NCBI GenBank assembly: GCA_002347085.1
Contig: DDWW01000052.1
Span: 1-32,478 of the forward strand
DNA: 32,478 nt
Direction: 5' to 3'
Origin: Desulfobulbaceae bacterium UBA2276
GTDB lineage: Bacteria > Desulfobacterota > Desulfobulbia > Desulfobulbales > Desulfocapsaceae
The translations under genes and the position numbers were made by a program. This document shows, piece after piece, positions 16,046 to 23,892 of this stretch; the stretch's first letter is position 1; each line of letters starts with the position of its first letter. Below the pieces are notes generated by a model. That model was given only the letters and a program-made list of their open reading frames with translations. It made no database searches and had not been told where the DNA came from.

Positions 16046-17476
16046 TTACAGATCCAGCGCCCCTTTGTGAAAATTAAGATCTGGTGCTACCGGATATTGA
16101 CCATCAAAACAGGCCAGGCAGTAATTTTCTTTTCCTAAGCCGGCAGCCTCTACCAGGCCTTCCAGGCTGAGATAATGGAGAGAGTCCAGGCCCAGGTAGT
16201 CGGCAATTTCCTCCACCGATCTCTTGGCGGCGATCAGTTCTGTTGATGAAGGGAAATCAATACCATAATAGCAGGCATTGCGGGTTGGCGGGCAGCTGAC
16301 CAGCATGTGCACTTCTTTGGCCCCGGCATCACGGAGCGAGCGGACCCTGCTTTTGCCGGTGGTTCCCCTGATAATTGAGTCTTCGACGATGATAATTCGT
16401 TTATCTTTGAGAAGCGAGCGGACCGGATTGAGTTTGACCCGCACGTTGAAGTCGCGCATCGATTGGGTGGGTTGAATAAAGGTCCGGCCCACATAATGGT
16501 TGCGGATCATAGCCATCTCCATGGGCAGACCGGATGCCTGCGAATAGCCGAGGGCTGCGTAGTTACCGGAGTCAGGGAAGGGCATGACAAAATCCCCGTC
16601 GATGGGGCATTCCCGGGCCAGGATCTCGCCCATCCGTTTGCGGGTTTCATAGACGTTGATCCCGAAGATATCCGAGTCGGGCCGCGCAAAATAGACCTGC
16701 TCAAAGATGCAGAAGCTGGTCTTCTGCTTGGGCCAGGGGAAAAGGGAGCGCATCTCGTCCTTGGTGATGATGAGCATCTCGCCTGGGGCTATATCGCGCA
16801 CATAGGCGGCCCCAACCAGATCGAGGGCACAGGTCTCGGAGGCGACTATCCAGCCGCCATTGTTGAGTTTTCCCAGACAGAGCGGTCGGAAACCACTGGG
16901 ATCACGTACGGCCACTAAGGTGTCCGGGGTCATCATCAGGATGGAGTAGGCACCTTTCAGGCAGGAAAAAGATTCGACCAGGGCGCGGTCCAGGCCCAGA
17001 TGAGTGGTGCGGGCCATGAGGTGCAGCACTACTTCGCTGTCCATACCGGTCTGAAAGATAGAACCCTTATTTTCAAGATCCTGCCGCAGTTCAATGGCAT
17101 TGACCAGATTGCCATTGTGGGCCACCGCCAGAGTGGTGCCCTTGTGCGTTACCAAGAGCGGCTGGGTATTGGTGATATTGGAGGAACCGGTGGTGGAGTA
17201 GCGGACATGACCAACTGCCATGTGGCCAGGCAGGCCCTGGAGGATGGTCTCGGTAAAGATCTCGGGAACCAGTCCCATATCTTTATGAATAGAGACCTTC
17301 TTGCCATTTGAGGTGACGATCCCGGCACTTTCCTGACCCCGATGCTGAAGGGCATAGAGTCCGAAATAGGTTAGTTTTGCCGCATCTTCATGGCCGAAGA
17401 TGCCACAAACTCCACACTCATGCCGTGGTCGTCCTGATTCCGGCTGTTGTTCATTCTGCTTATTGTTGAGTATCAT
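16046..17476 (-). CDS. purF: Amidophosphoribosyltransferase (Fe-S type PurF)
   Basis: Catalyses the first step of purine synthesis: glutamine and PRPP give phosphoribosylamine. A 476-residue protein. A 20-residue N-terminal extension precedes the predicted catalytic nucleophile C21 in ECGVCGIFGHED, like the propeptide of Bacillus-type PurF. The glutaminase domain shows LQHRGQESAGI and HNGNLVN. The PRPP-binding loop is IIVEDSIIRGTTGKS near residue 360. The C-terminal cysteines in NYCLACFDGQYP, with others, fit the [4Fe-4S] ligands of oxygen-labile PurF. Divergent from selD across a 418-nt gap with two facing repeats. A terminator follows. Confidence 0.97.
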   Translation of the reverse strand: MILNNKQNEQQPESGRPRHECGVCGIFGHEDAAKLTYFGLYALQHRGQESAGIVTSNGKKVSIHKDMGLVPEIFTETILQGLPGHMAVGHVRYSTTGSSNITNTQPLLVTHKGTTLAVAHNGNLVNAIELRQDLENKGSIFQTGMDSEVVLHLMARTTHLGLDRALVESFSCLKGAYSILMMTPDTLVAVRDPSGFRPLCLGKLNNGGWIVASETCALDLVGAAYVRDIAPGEMLIITKDEMRSLFPWPKQKTSFCIFEQVYFARPDSDIFGINVYETRKRMGEILARECPIDGDFVMPFPDSGNYAALGYSQASGLPMEMAMIRNHYVGRTFIQPTQSMRDFNVRVKLNPVRSLLKDKRIIIVEDSIIRGTTGKSRVRSLRDAGAKEVHMLVSCPPTRNACYYGIDFPSSTELIAAKRSVEEIADYLGLDSLHYLSLEGLVEAAGLGKENYCLACFDGQYPVAPDLNFHKGALDL

Positions 17477-17525
17477 AATCTCTTACTTGAAAAAATGTGC
17501 CGACAAGCGACCTGTCTCTCTGTCA

Positions 17526-17624
17526 TTAAGCCATTGTAAAAAAGTAACATGGCTGGATTATATCTAAAGCGGCATGAGGAGCCGTTATGAAAAAAACACT
17601 GCTTCTTTCATAATGGCTCCTAAA
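17526..17624 (+). repeat. Dispersed palindromic repeat, copy 7
   Basis: Starts TTAAGCCATTGTAAAAAAG, contains the 31-nt arm (17545–17575) that is perfectly inverted in copy 8, then GAGGAGCCGTTATGAAA and TTTCATAATGGCTCCTAA. It lies between purF and selD. Confidence 0.88.
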
Positions 17625-17630
17625 AAGGGG

Positions 17631-17664
17631 AAAGGCACAAAGAGGAGATTATCTTTGTGCCTTT
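17631..17664. terminator. 13-bp perfect hairpin between purF and selD
   Basis: AAAGGCACAAAGA (17631–17643) pairs with TCTTTGTGCCTTT (17652–17664), loop of 8 nt. On the minus strand CCCCTTTTT follows. No gene ends here, so it may be an insulator between divergent units or an attenuator in a leader. Nothing else clear is seen in 17665–17763 apart from a TATAAT at about 17688 (plus strand) without a good -35. Confidence 0.5.
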
Positions 17665-17763
17665 CAGTCAAATCTGATAATAAACATTTATAATGAAGTT
17701 ATGCAGAAATTCAACAAGAAAGAAGAGTAAGGTGCTTTTTTCTTTTGAACAGCCCTTGAAAGA

Positions 17764-17861
17764 TAAGGTGCCGTTATGAAAGAAACAGTGCTTTTTTGCT
17801 GATTTTATTACGGCTCCTTATGCCGCTTTAGATATAATCCAGCCATGTTATTTAGTTGCAA
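17764..17861 (-). repeat. Dispersed palindromic repeat, copy 8 (inverted relative to copy 7)
   Basis: Starts TAAGGTGCCGTTATGAAAG, has GCTGATTTTATTACGGCTCCTTATGCCG, and ends with the 31-nt arm 17820–17850, which is the exact reverse complement of 17545–17575. It ends about 30 nt before the selD ribosome site. Confidence 0.88.
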
Positions 17862-17894
17862 GGGCTCAGCTGGAAGAACGGGAGGTGACGGAAA

Positions 17895-18947
17895 ATGATT
17901 AAATTGACAAGTACAGTAAAAGCTGCGGGTTGAGCGGCTAAACTGGGCCCAGGGGATCTGGGCCAGATATTGTGCGGCATTACCTTGCCCAAGGATCCAA
18001 ATCTTATTGTTGGGGCTGAAACCTGCGATGATGCCGGGGTCTATCGTCTCAACGATGAGACGGCTTTGATCCAGACCCTGGATTTTTTCACACCTATCGT
18101 CGATGACCCTTTCAGTTTTGGACAGATCACGGCGGCTAATGCCTTGAGCGATGTCTATGCCATGGGCGGCCGGCCGCTTCTGGCCATGAATATCCTGGCC
18201 TGTCCGGTGAAAACCATGGATATCTCGGTGTTCCGCGAGGTGATCCGTGGTGGTCTGGATAAGGTGCAGGAGGCGGGGGCCTTACTGGTGGGGGGGCATT
18301 CCATTGAGGACGCGGAGTTGAAATATGGCCTTTCGGTCACCGGAGTGGTGCATCCAGATCACGTACTGCTGAATAGTGGGGCCCGGGTGGGAGATCGTTT
18401 GATCCTGACAAAACCTTTAGGGATAGGGATCCTGTCAACGGCGATCAAGGGGAATCTGGCTGGCCCCGAGATCGAGGCCCGGATTGTGGCGGTGATGGTA
18501 ACCCTGAACCGGATGGCTGCCGAGGTCATGCAGGAGGTGCGGGGCCGAGGCGAAGCCGTCCATGCCTGCACCGACATTACTGGGTTTGGCTTGCTGGGAC
18601 ATCTCTCGGAAATGCTCTTGGCCTCAGGCGTTGCCGCCCGAATCTTTGGGGATCAGGTTCCGGTGCTGGATGGGGTCAGAGACTTCGTTGATATGGGGAT
18701 TATCCCTGAAGGCGCACATGTAAACCTGAAACACTACGCCGGGGCGCTTATTGGCCGCCGGCCGGAACAGGATGCCCTGGAGCTGATTCTGGCTGATCCG
18801 CAGACCTCCGGCGGCCTGTTGATTGCGGCCAGCCCCAGCGCTGCTGAGGCTATCTTGCAAGAGATGCGGGCTCAGGGATATTCCCTGGCCTGTGCCGAGA
18901 TCGGCGAGATTGTTGCCGGCGCGCCCGGGCAGCTTGAGTTGGTGTGA
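17895..18947 (+). CDS. selD: Selenide, water dikinase SelD; selenoprotein with in-frame TGA (Sec13)
   Basis: Makes selenophosphate from selenide and ATP for selenocysteine and selenouridine synthesis. The reading frame opens at ATG 17895, preceded by GGAGGTGA at ideal spacing. It reads MIKLTSTVKAAG, then TGA (17931–17933), then AAKLGPGDLGQIL, and continues into an unmistakable SelD body: TLDFFTPIVDDPFSFG, LTKPLGIGILSTAI, DITGFGLLGHLSEM, LADPQTSGGLL. The TGA aligns with the catalytic Cys17 of E. coli SelD, and the essential lysine follows three residues later (K16 here), as in E. coli. With Sec the protein is 350 aa, a normal length. An annotation beginning at a later TTG would lose the active site. 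Confidence 0.95.
17943..17966 (+). promoter_or_regulatory. Bacterial SECIS-like hairpin for the selD TGA codon
   Basis: CTGG (17943–17946) pairs with CCAG (17963–17966), G17947 is a single-base bulge, and CCCAG (17948–17952) pairs with CTGGG (17958–17962), giving a GGGAT apical loop. The loop begins 19 nt after the TGA and has G at its first two positions, which fits the published spacing and loop rules for bacterial SECIS elements. Within coding sequence. Confidence 0.75.
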
Positions 18948-19007
18948 CTATTTTCGGTATGATTGCGGTGATCCGGTCAGGTGGTGCCGGCCGGGATATA
19001 CAAGGTA

Positions 19008-19952
19008 TCATCTGGCCCGTTTTTTTCGTAATTTATGAATGATAGCCTTTATCTTAAAAGGCAGGGCGAGGCAGGCCTTGCCCATTCGCATTATGGGACT
19101 GGTGACCAGATGCTTCCGATAGATACGGCCCCAGCTTTTTGAGGAGATCTTTCTTGTGTCTTCAGGGGCAGAGGAGAGAACCCGATCGTAAATGATTTTT
19201 CGAGCAGAGAGTGATGGCGAGAGAGTTTTTTGTCGCAGGAATTCGTCAATTGCCGGGGTAACGTGTTCATCGAATGTAAATGGCTCCATGATCAAGGCGA
19301 TAAGGGTGAAGGGCAAGGCAGGATATTTCTCGGCAATGGCGTCTCTGAAGCGGATGGATTCGGATTCAAGTTTGGCTAACTTTACCTGGATAGAATAATC
19401 ATGGTCTTCAGCGTAAATGGAGTTTACCGGCTCGTTGTACTGGCGATAATAGAGAAAGATGGTTTGACGTTCTGTCTCTTGCAGTAACTTTTTGAATCGT
19501 TCACTCTTTCGCTTGAATGATTGCAGGGTGTCGGTGGTGTGCTGGTAGTGATAAAATATAATATCTGGAAATTTTTTCCCCACCAGGACATTCTGGGCTA
19601 TTCCCTGGGGGTTGGCACACAAGGAGATCGGTTTCAATTCACAGTCGGTATTCCATTTAGGGTGAGGAGAGAGGAATAAATCGTCCATTTCCTGAAAATC
19701 CTGAAAATCATTTTTGATGATCTGGGCGCAGGAATCCAGTCCGTCGAAATTCCCAAGATAATCAAAGAATAAAGTCGGTTGCTCTGGAAAGTATTTCCGG
19801 ATGAGTTCCGTTCTGATCGCACACCCGGCCCCCAGTGAAATGATATTGAGATTGTTGATGAAGGGATGGGAGTTTTTCAATTTTTTAACAGGTGATGGTT
19901 TTTTGGATTTCTTCTTTGTCGGGGTGAGGGCTTGTCGCTCAGGCGACCACAA
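19008..19952 (-). CDS. DUF1796 family putative papain-like cysteine peptidase
   Basis: The conserved opening is IISLGAGCAIRTELIRKYF followed by FFDYLGNFDGLDSC, which matches the DUF1796 pattern SLGxxC…(P)FDW/YxG where the cysteine is the proposed nucleophile. Later blocks ISLCANPQGI, FPDIIFYHYQH and TIFLYYRQYNEPV also fit. The product is 314 aa with a Lys/Arg-rich N-terminal stretch (about 10–28) and a basic C-terminus. The start given is TTG and overlaps the M20 peptidase stop by 14 nt; no ATG is available before the conserved domain, so the exact start is uncertain. Substrate and activity are unproven in the family. It ends 60 nt from the convergent selD. Confidence 0.75.
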   Translation of the reverse strand: MWSPERQALTPTKKKSKKPSPVKKLKNSHPFINNLNIISLGAGCAIRTELIRKYFPEQPTLFFDYLGNFDGLDSCAQIIKNDFQDFQEMDDLFLSPHPKWNTDCELKPISLCANPQGIAQNVLVGKKFPDIIFYHYQHTTDTLQSFKRKSERFKKLLQETERQTIFLYYRQYNEPVNSIYAEDHDYSIQVKLAKLESESIRFRDAIAEKYPALPFTLIALIMEPFTFDEHVTPAIDEFLRQKTLSPSLSARKIIYDRVLSSAPEDTRKISSKSWGRIYRKHLVTSPIMRMGKACLALPFKIKAIIHKLRKKRAR

Positions 19953-21153
19953 TGGCGTAGAGCAGCTCGGTCAAGCGGGTCAGGTCGCGCAGATCAAGGC
20001 ATTCGTCGGTGGTATGGACCTTGTTCATGCCGGTGGCAATGATAGCGGTGGGCAGCCCAAAGCTATTGAGGATGTTGGCATCGCTGCCGCCACCGGCAAC
20101 CTGAAACTCTAAGGTCCGGCCCAGGATCATCTCGGCCTGTTTGACTCGTGCCAGCACGGGATCAGTGAGATTAAGGTGCATAGCCGGGTATTCCAATTGG
20201 ACAGTGATTGTAACCGATGGCGCGGGAGCCGGAGCCTCGTTTTCGTTTCCCTTATCTGGCAGCCGCGGCGACGGACAGGGATGTCCTAATGCCGCGTGAG
20301 CCAGGGATGGCGGCAGCGGCCAGCATTCAATCACCTGCTGAAAAGTCCGTTCGATCTCGGCGGTGTGGGCGGCCAGTTTTTGCAGGGAATGACTTCTGAC
20401 CTCGCCCTCAATGGTGACACTGTCCGGGATGATGTTGGTGGCTACTCCTCCATAAATGAGTCCCAGATTCGATGTTGAGTCCTCGTCCAGACGTCCCATG
20501 CGCAGGTCGGCAATGGCCTTTGCGGTCAGACACAGGGCACTGATTCCCTGCTCAGGATGGAGTCCGGCGTGGGCGGCGATGCCGTGCACTTCGATTTTCA
20601 GTTTGTTGGCCGCCGGTGCTCCGATTATGATCCGGTCAATGCCGGTGGAGTCGAGGGCGTAACCAAATTGTGCGGTCAGCAGGGTGCAATCCAAGGCCTT
20701 GGCCCCCAGCAACCCTATTTCTTCGCAGGTGGTGAACACGAGCTCTATTGGGCCATGCTCGGTCTTGTCCTCCCTGAGGATTCGGATCAGCTCAATGAGG
20801 GCCGCAATTCCTGATTTGTCATCACTGCCCAGCACGGTATCGCCGTGGCTGGTGAAAATATCGCCGTCGCGGAGGACTTTAACACCGCATCCAGGCTCCA
20901 CAGTGTCCATGTGACAGGCGAAAAAAATCGGTTCCCGTCCTGCTTTGTTTCCAGGGATGGAGACGATGAGATTGCCGCAGTCAGAGCCGGTTCGGGGTGC
21001 AGAAGTGTCCTCGACGATCCTTGTGGCCCCCAAGTCGCCAAAACTCTGGCGGAGGAAGTCGGAGACCCCTTTTTCCCTGCGGGAGGGACTGTCTATCTCG
21101 CAGAGTTGCACAAAGGTGCTGGCCAGCCGTTCGCAATCGATGGCGATGTTCAT
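19939..21153 (-). CDS. M20-family metallopeptidase (PepT-like)
   Basis: A 404-residue di-zinc aminopeptidase-type protein. The metal and catalytic residues are in order: HMDTVEPG (H81, D83), LGSDDKSG (bridging D111), TTCEEIGLLG (E144 catalytic base, E145), ALDSTG, and the final histidine in NKVHTTDECLDL. A dimerisation domain lies at about 190–330. The overall layout resembles tripeptidase T and related M20 enzymes. A Pro/Ala-rich insert (NENEAPAPAPS) near residue 310 is unusual. It lies between ispDF (28-nt gap) and the DUF1796 gene (14-nt overlap), probably one operon. The exact peptide substrate is not determined. Confidence 0.9.
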   Translation of the reverse strand: MNIAIDCERLASTFVQLCEIDSPSRREKGVSDFLRQSFGDLGATRIVEDTSAPRTGSDCGNLIVSIPGNKAGREPIFFACHMDTVEPGCGVKVLRDGDIFTSHGDTVLGSDDKSGIAALIELIRILREDKTEHGPIELVFTTCEEIGLLGAKALDCTLLTAQFGYALDSTGIDRIIIGAPAANKLKIEVHGIAAHAGLHPEQGISALCLTAKAIADLRMGRLDEDSTSNLGLIYGGVATNIIPDSVTIEGEVRSHSLQKLAAHTAEIERTFQQVIECWPLPPSLAHAALGHPCPSPRLPDKGNENEAPAPAPSVTITVQLEYPAMHLNLTDPVLARVKQAEMILGRTLEFQVAGGGSDANILNSFGLPTAIIATGMNKVHTTDECLDLRDLTRLTELLYAIVVA

Positions 21154-21181
21154 TTGTCCGGTTTCCTTTCTCTTGTTATTG

Positions 21182-22357
21182 TCAGTTTCCCGTCAGCAGA
21201 ACCACGGCATGGCAACTGATCCCTTCTTCTCGGCCGGCGAATCCAAGCTTCTCGGTAGTGGTGGCCTTGAGGTTGATCTGTTCAGGGCTTGTCCGGCAGG
21301 CCTCGACCAAGGTCTCGCGCATGGCATCCATGTAGGGGGCCAGTTTCGGAGCCTGGCAGATAATGGTGATATCGGCATTGGCGACAACAAGGCCTTGGCG
21401 GTCGGCCAGATCCATGACCTGTCGCAGCAAGGTGATGGAATAAATATCCTTGAAGCGCTGGTCGGAGTCCGGGAAATGGCGGCCGATATCGCCTGCCCCA
21501 AGTGCTCCCAGTATGGCATCGCACAGGGCATGGGTGACGACATCGGCATCGGAGTGGCCGGAAAGTCCCAAGTGGTGGGGGACGCTAACTCCTGCCAGCA
21601 CCAGTTTTCTGTAGGGAACAAGGCGGTGAGCATCATAGCCGTGGCCGATACGCAGGCGAAGCGGGGAGGGTGAATGCATGATTTTTTCTGCCAGAATCAG
21701 GTCGTCTGGTCGGGTGATTTTGATGTTGGTCTCGGAGCCTTCAATGAGGGTGACACTAATCCCAGCCTTCTCCAGCAGGGCGGCCTCATCGGTTGCATCG
21801 TGATCTCCAAGGGCATCATTTGCCGCATAGGCCTGTTTGAGCAGGGAAAGCAGGGCGGCCTGTGGGGTTTGGGCCTGCCACAGATCTTGCCGGTCCACGG
21901 TGCAGGCGATAGTCTGATCGGTGTGGGCCTTTTTCAAGGTGTCTTTGACCGGTATGGCGGCAATGGCCGCACCATGCTGCCATGCTGCCTCAAGGCAGGA
22001 CTGGATAAGTTCCGGCCTGACTAAGGGGCGTGCTCCATCATGGACGAGAACGATCTCGGTTGCGTCTGTCAGGTGTTCGAGACCGGCCCGCACTGAATCC
22101 TGTCGCCTGGCGCCACCACCGATGACGGTGGCGGAGCTGCTGTCTAAAGCATATTCTTCGAGGAGCTGGCGGGTATCAGCAATCCAATCCGGTGGGACGA
22201 CAACGACAATGAGGTGAATGGAGGGGACGGCGATAAAGGCCCGAATGGTATGGATGAGGATCGGGATGCCAGCAAGGTGATGGAACTGCTTGGGATGACT
22301 CAGGCCCATCCTGGTTCCGCTTCCGGCGGCAGGGATAATGGCGGCGGCAGATGGCAT
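21182..22357 (-). CDS. ispDF: Bifunctional IspD/IspF isoprenoid enzyme
   Basis: Catalyses two steps of the MEP pathway: CTP:MEP cytidylyltransferase (IspD) and MECDP synthase (IspF). The IspD half (about 1–230) starts AAIIPAAGSGTRMG with HPKQF, then VLVHDGARPLV and VKDTLKKA. The IspF half has RIGHGYDAHRL, a LSGHSDADVVTHA metal site, GDIGRHFPD and the closing TTEKLGFAGREEGI. An upstream in-frame TTG at 22402 is possible, but that region belongs to a dispersed repeat, so the ATG at 22357 is chosen; no strong ribosome site precedes either. The fused form is found in several proteobacterial classes. Confidence 0.96.
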   Translation of the reverse strand: MPSAAAIIPAAGSGTRMGLSHPKQFHHLAGIPILIHTIRAFIAVPSIHLIVVVVPPDWIADTRQLLEEYALDSSSATVIGGGARRQDSVRAGLEHLTDATEIVLVHDGARPLVRPELIQSCLEAAWQHGAAIAAIPVKDTLKKAHTDQTIACTVDRQDLWQAQTPQAALLSLLKQAYAANDALGDHDATDEAALLEKAGISVTLIEGSETNIKITRPDDLILAEKIMHSPSPLRLRIGHGYDAHRLVPYRKLVLAGVSVPHHLGLSGHSDADVVTHALCDAILGALGAGDIGRHFPDSDQRFKDIYSITLLRQVMDLADRQGLVVANADITIICQAPKLAPYMDAMRETLVEACRTSPEQINLKATTTEKLGFAGREEGISCHAVVLLTGN

Positions 22358-22374
22358 AGAAGATGTAAAAAGAA

Positions 22375-22648
22375 TACGCTTTTGTTTACAGATAATCGTC
22401 AAATTGAGACGCTGTGGTCGGCATAAGGAGCAGTAAACAAAAGGATAGGGGCTGTTTTGTTTACGGTGACTTGTATGGTGTCTGTCAGACGCCTCTCAAA
22501 GAAACAGCCGGAAAAGATTGGCTGTTTCTTTGAAGCGGTATCTAAGCCGTTGTAAACAAATAAAATGGCCAATTGATTGCTGGAAACGGCATAAGGAGCC
22601 GTTACGAAATCGATATAAATCGCCATGTTATTTCGTAACGGCTCCTAA
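22375..22648 (+). repeat. Composite dispersed palindromic repeat, copy 9 (several hairpins)
   Basis: First unit: TACGCTTTTGTTTAC, GTCGGCATAAGGAGCAGTAAACAAAA paired with TTTTGTTTAC. Then the linker TTGTATGGTGTCTGTCAGACGCC and a perfect 13-bp hairpin (22497–22509 with 22520–22532). Last unit: TCTAAGCCGTTGTAAAC, AACGGCATAAGGAGCCGTTACG, and a perfect 16-bp hairpin (22595–22610 with 22630–22645), ending CTCCTAA. It occupies the entire ispDF–rnpB gap. Confidence 0.88.
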
Positions 22649-22654
22649 AGAAAC

Positions 22655-23008
22655 GAAGCGGGTTATAAGCCGAATTCTGTTCCCCGTAAACGGGGCCATG
22701 ATCATTTCACTGTGGATGCCGGTTGCCCGACACCTCTTGCAACCTACCCGGAGACTATGAGCGGGCAGCCCTTGAACGTCTCCCTATTTGGTCTTGCTCC
22801 GAATGGGGTTTGCCGTGCCCTGAATGTCACCATTCAGGCGGTGAGCTCTTACCTCGCCGTTTCACCCTTACCCAGCACCATCCTGGGCGGTTTATTTTCT
22901 GTGGCACTTTCCCCCGGTCACCCGGCGTTCGCGTTACGAACCATCCTGCCCTGCGGAGTTCGGACTTTCCTCCCCGGCACTAGGCCGGAGCGACCATGCG
23001 CCCGCTTC
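22655..23008 (-). ncRNA. rnpB: RNase P RNA (bacterial class A)
   Basis: Catalytic RNA that removes the 5' leader of pre-tRNAs. On the minus strand the conserved blocks appear in order: GAGGAAAGTCCGAACTCC, CAGGGCAGGATGGTTCGTAACGC, GGGGGAAAGTGCCACAGAAA, a GGTAAGAGCTCACCGCC section, and the 3' block CAGAATTCGGCTTATAACCC. The outermost helix P1 is GAAGCGGG (23008–23001) with CCCGCTTC (22662–22655), which sets the ends at about 354 nt. Open frames on the other strand here are not genes. A zinc-ribbon gene lies upstream and a dispersed repeat begins within 7 nt of the 3' end. Confidence 0.97.
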
Positions 23009-23014
23009 AACCGC

Positions 23015-23043
23015 ATCATAGCGTAAGAACGGGAAAGTTGAAA
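23015..23043 (-). promoter_or_regulatory. Promoter of rnpB
   Basis: On the minus strand TTTCAA (23038–23043), a 17-nt spacer and TATGAT (23015–23020). The P1 5' end at 23008 is 7 nt after the -10, as expected for a transcription start. Confidence 0.6.
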
Positions 23044-23055
23044 GGGGAAAGTCAG

Positions 23056-23096
23056 TTTAGGTCGAAGGTGTTTAGGCCTTCAACCTTCAGTCTAAA
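23056..23096. other. Hairpin between the zinc-ribbon gene and rnpB
   Basis: TTTAG/CTAAA (23056–23060 with 23092–23096) and GAAGGT/ACCTTC (23064–23069 with 23083–23088) form a two-part stem. There is no long T run. It could reduce read-through from the zinc-ribbon gene into rnpB. Confidence 0.4.
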
Positions 23097-23105
23097 TTCC
23101 AGCCT

Positions 23106-23825
23106 TTATTCTTTCTCTTCGGCGGGCAGGTGGTAGATGATACGTTGACAGACCGGGCAGTCCAGATGGCGATCGCCGCGCAACAGGATATTAAATTGCT
23201 GGGGCGGGATGCTCATGAAGCAGCCCTGACAGACACCCGCCAGGACATTGGCCACGGCCAGCCCCTTGCGGCGTTCTCGCAGAATAGTGTACTTGCCGAG
23301 GAGCCTTACTTCCACCTCCGCAGCGTGTTGTTGCCGTTTGCTGTCTTGTTCTTTTTTGTTTTTATTGATTGCCGCAATGGCATCTTTGGCCCGGGAGGTT
23401 TCGGCCACCAGATTTTTACTGTCCTCTTGCAAAAGCTCTTGTTGTCTGGTGATCTGGGCGGTCAGTGACTCCACCTCTTCCATGATGGCGACAATCTTTT
23501 CTTCTTTTTCCTTGATACCCTGTTTTCCGTCCTCGATTTCCTTGAGCAAGGCCGTCTGTTCGCGACCGGTCTGGACCTGCATCATCTTGGATTGACGTGA
23601 TTTTACATGGGCAAGTTCCTCGTTCATCTCCAGATCCAGAGTTCGGCGTTCCTTTTCCAGGGTGTTGATCTGTTCGTGGAGATCGTCGATATTGGATTCC
23701 CGTTGCGCCAGCATGGCACTCTGCTGGTCCAGGGCATCCTGTGCCTGTTTGATTTGATTGTCGATGGTATCAAGTTGCAGGTCAATTTTTTGCAGGGTAA
23801 TGAGTTGCGAGATAACTTCGTTCAA
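23106..23825 (-). CDS. Coiled-coil C4-type zinc-ribbon protein
   Basis: A 239-residue protein made of a long coiled coil (about 1–175, strongly heptad, rich in Gln, Glu and Lys) and a C-terminal zinc ribbon with C199, C202 (VCQGCFMSIPPQ) and C223, C226 (CPVC). The conserved core before it, KYTILRERRKGLAVANV, is typical of the zf-RING_7/DUF family. The biochemical role is not established. It is preceded on the same strand by a Nif3-like gene and followed by rnpB, an order that recurs in other bacteria. Confidence 0.9.
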   Translation of the reverse strand: MNEVISQLITLQKIDLQLDTIDNQIKQAQDALDQQSAMLAQRESNIDDLHEQINTLEKERRTLDLEMNEELAHVKSRQSKMMQVQTGREQTALLKEIEDGKQGIKEKEEKIVAIMEEVESLTAQITRQQELLQEDSKNLVAETSRAKDAIAAINKNKKEQDSKRQQHAAEVEVRLLGKYTILRERRKGLAVANVLAGVCQGCFMSIPPQQFNILLRGDRHLDCPVCQRIIYHLPAEEKE

Positions 23826-23892
23826 GGTGGTTCTCCTCTATCGTGTGGTTATTGTGAGATGTTAGAAATCTTAGAAATATTATTTTGGGGTG

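Noticed and set aside
22712..23026. Open frames on the plus strand between 22.7 and 23.0 kb
   Set aside because: They lie opposite rnpB, whose conserved RNase P blocks and P1 pairing explain the sequence.
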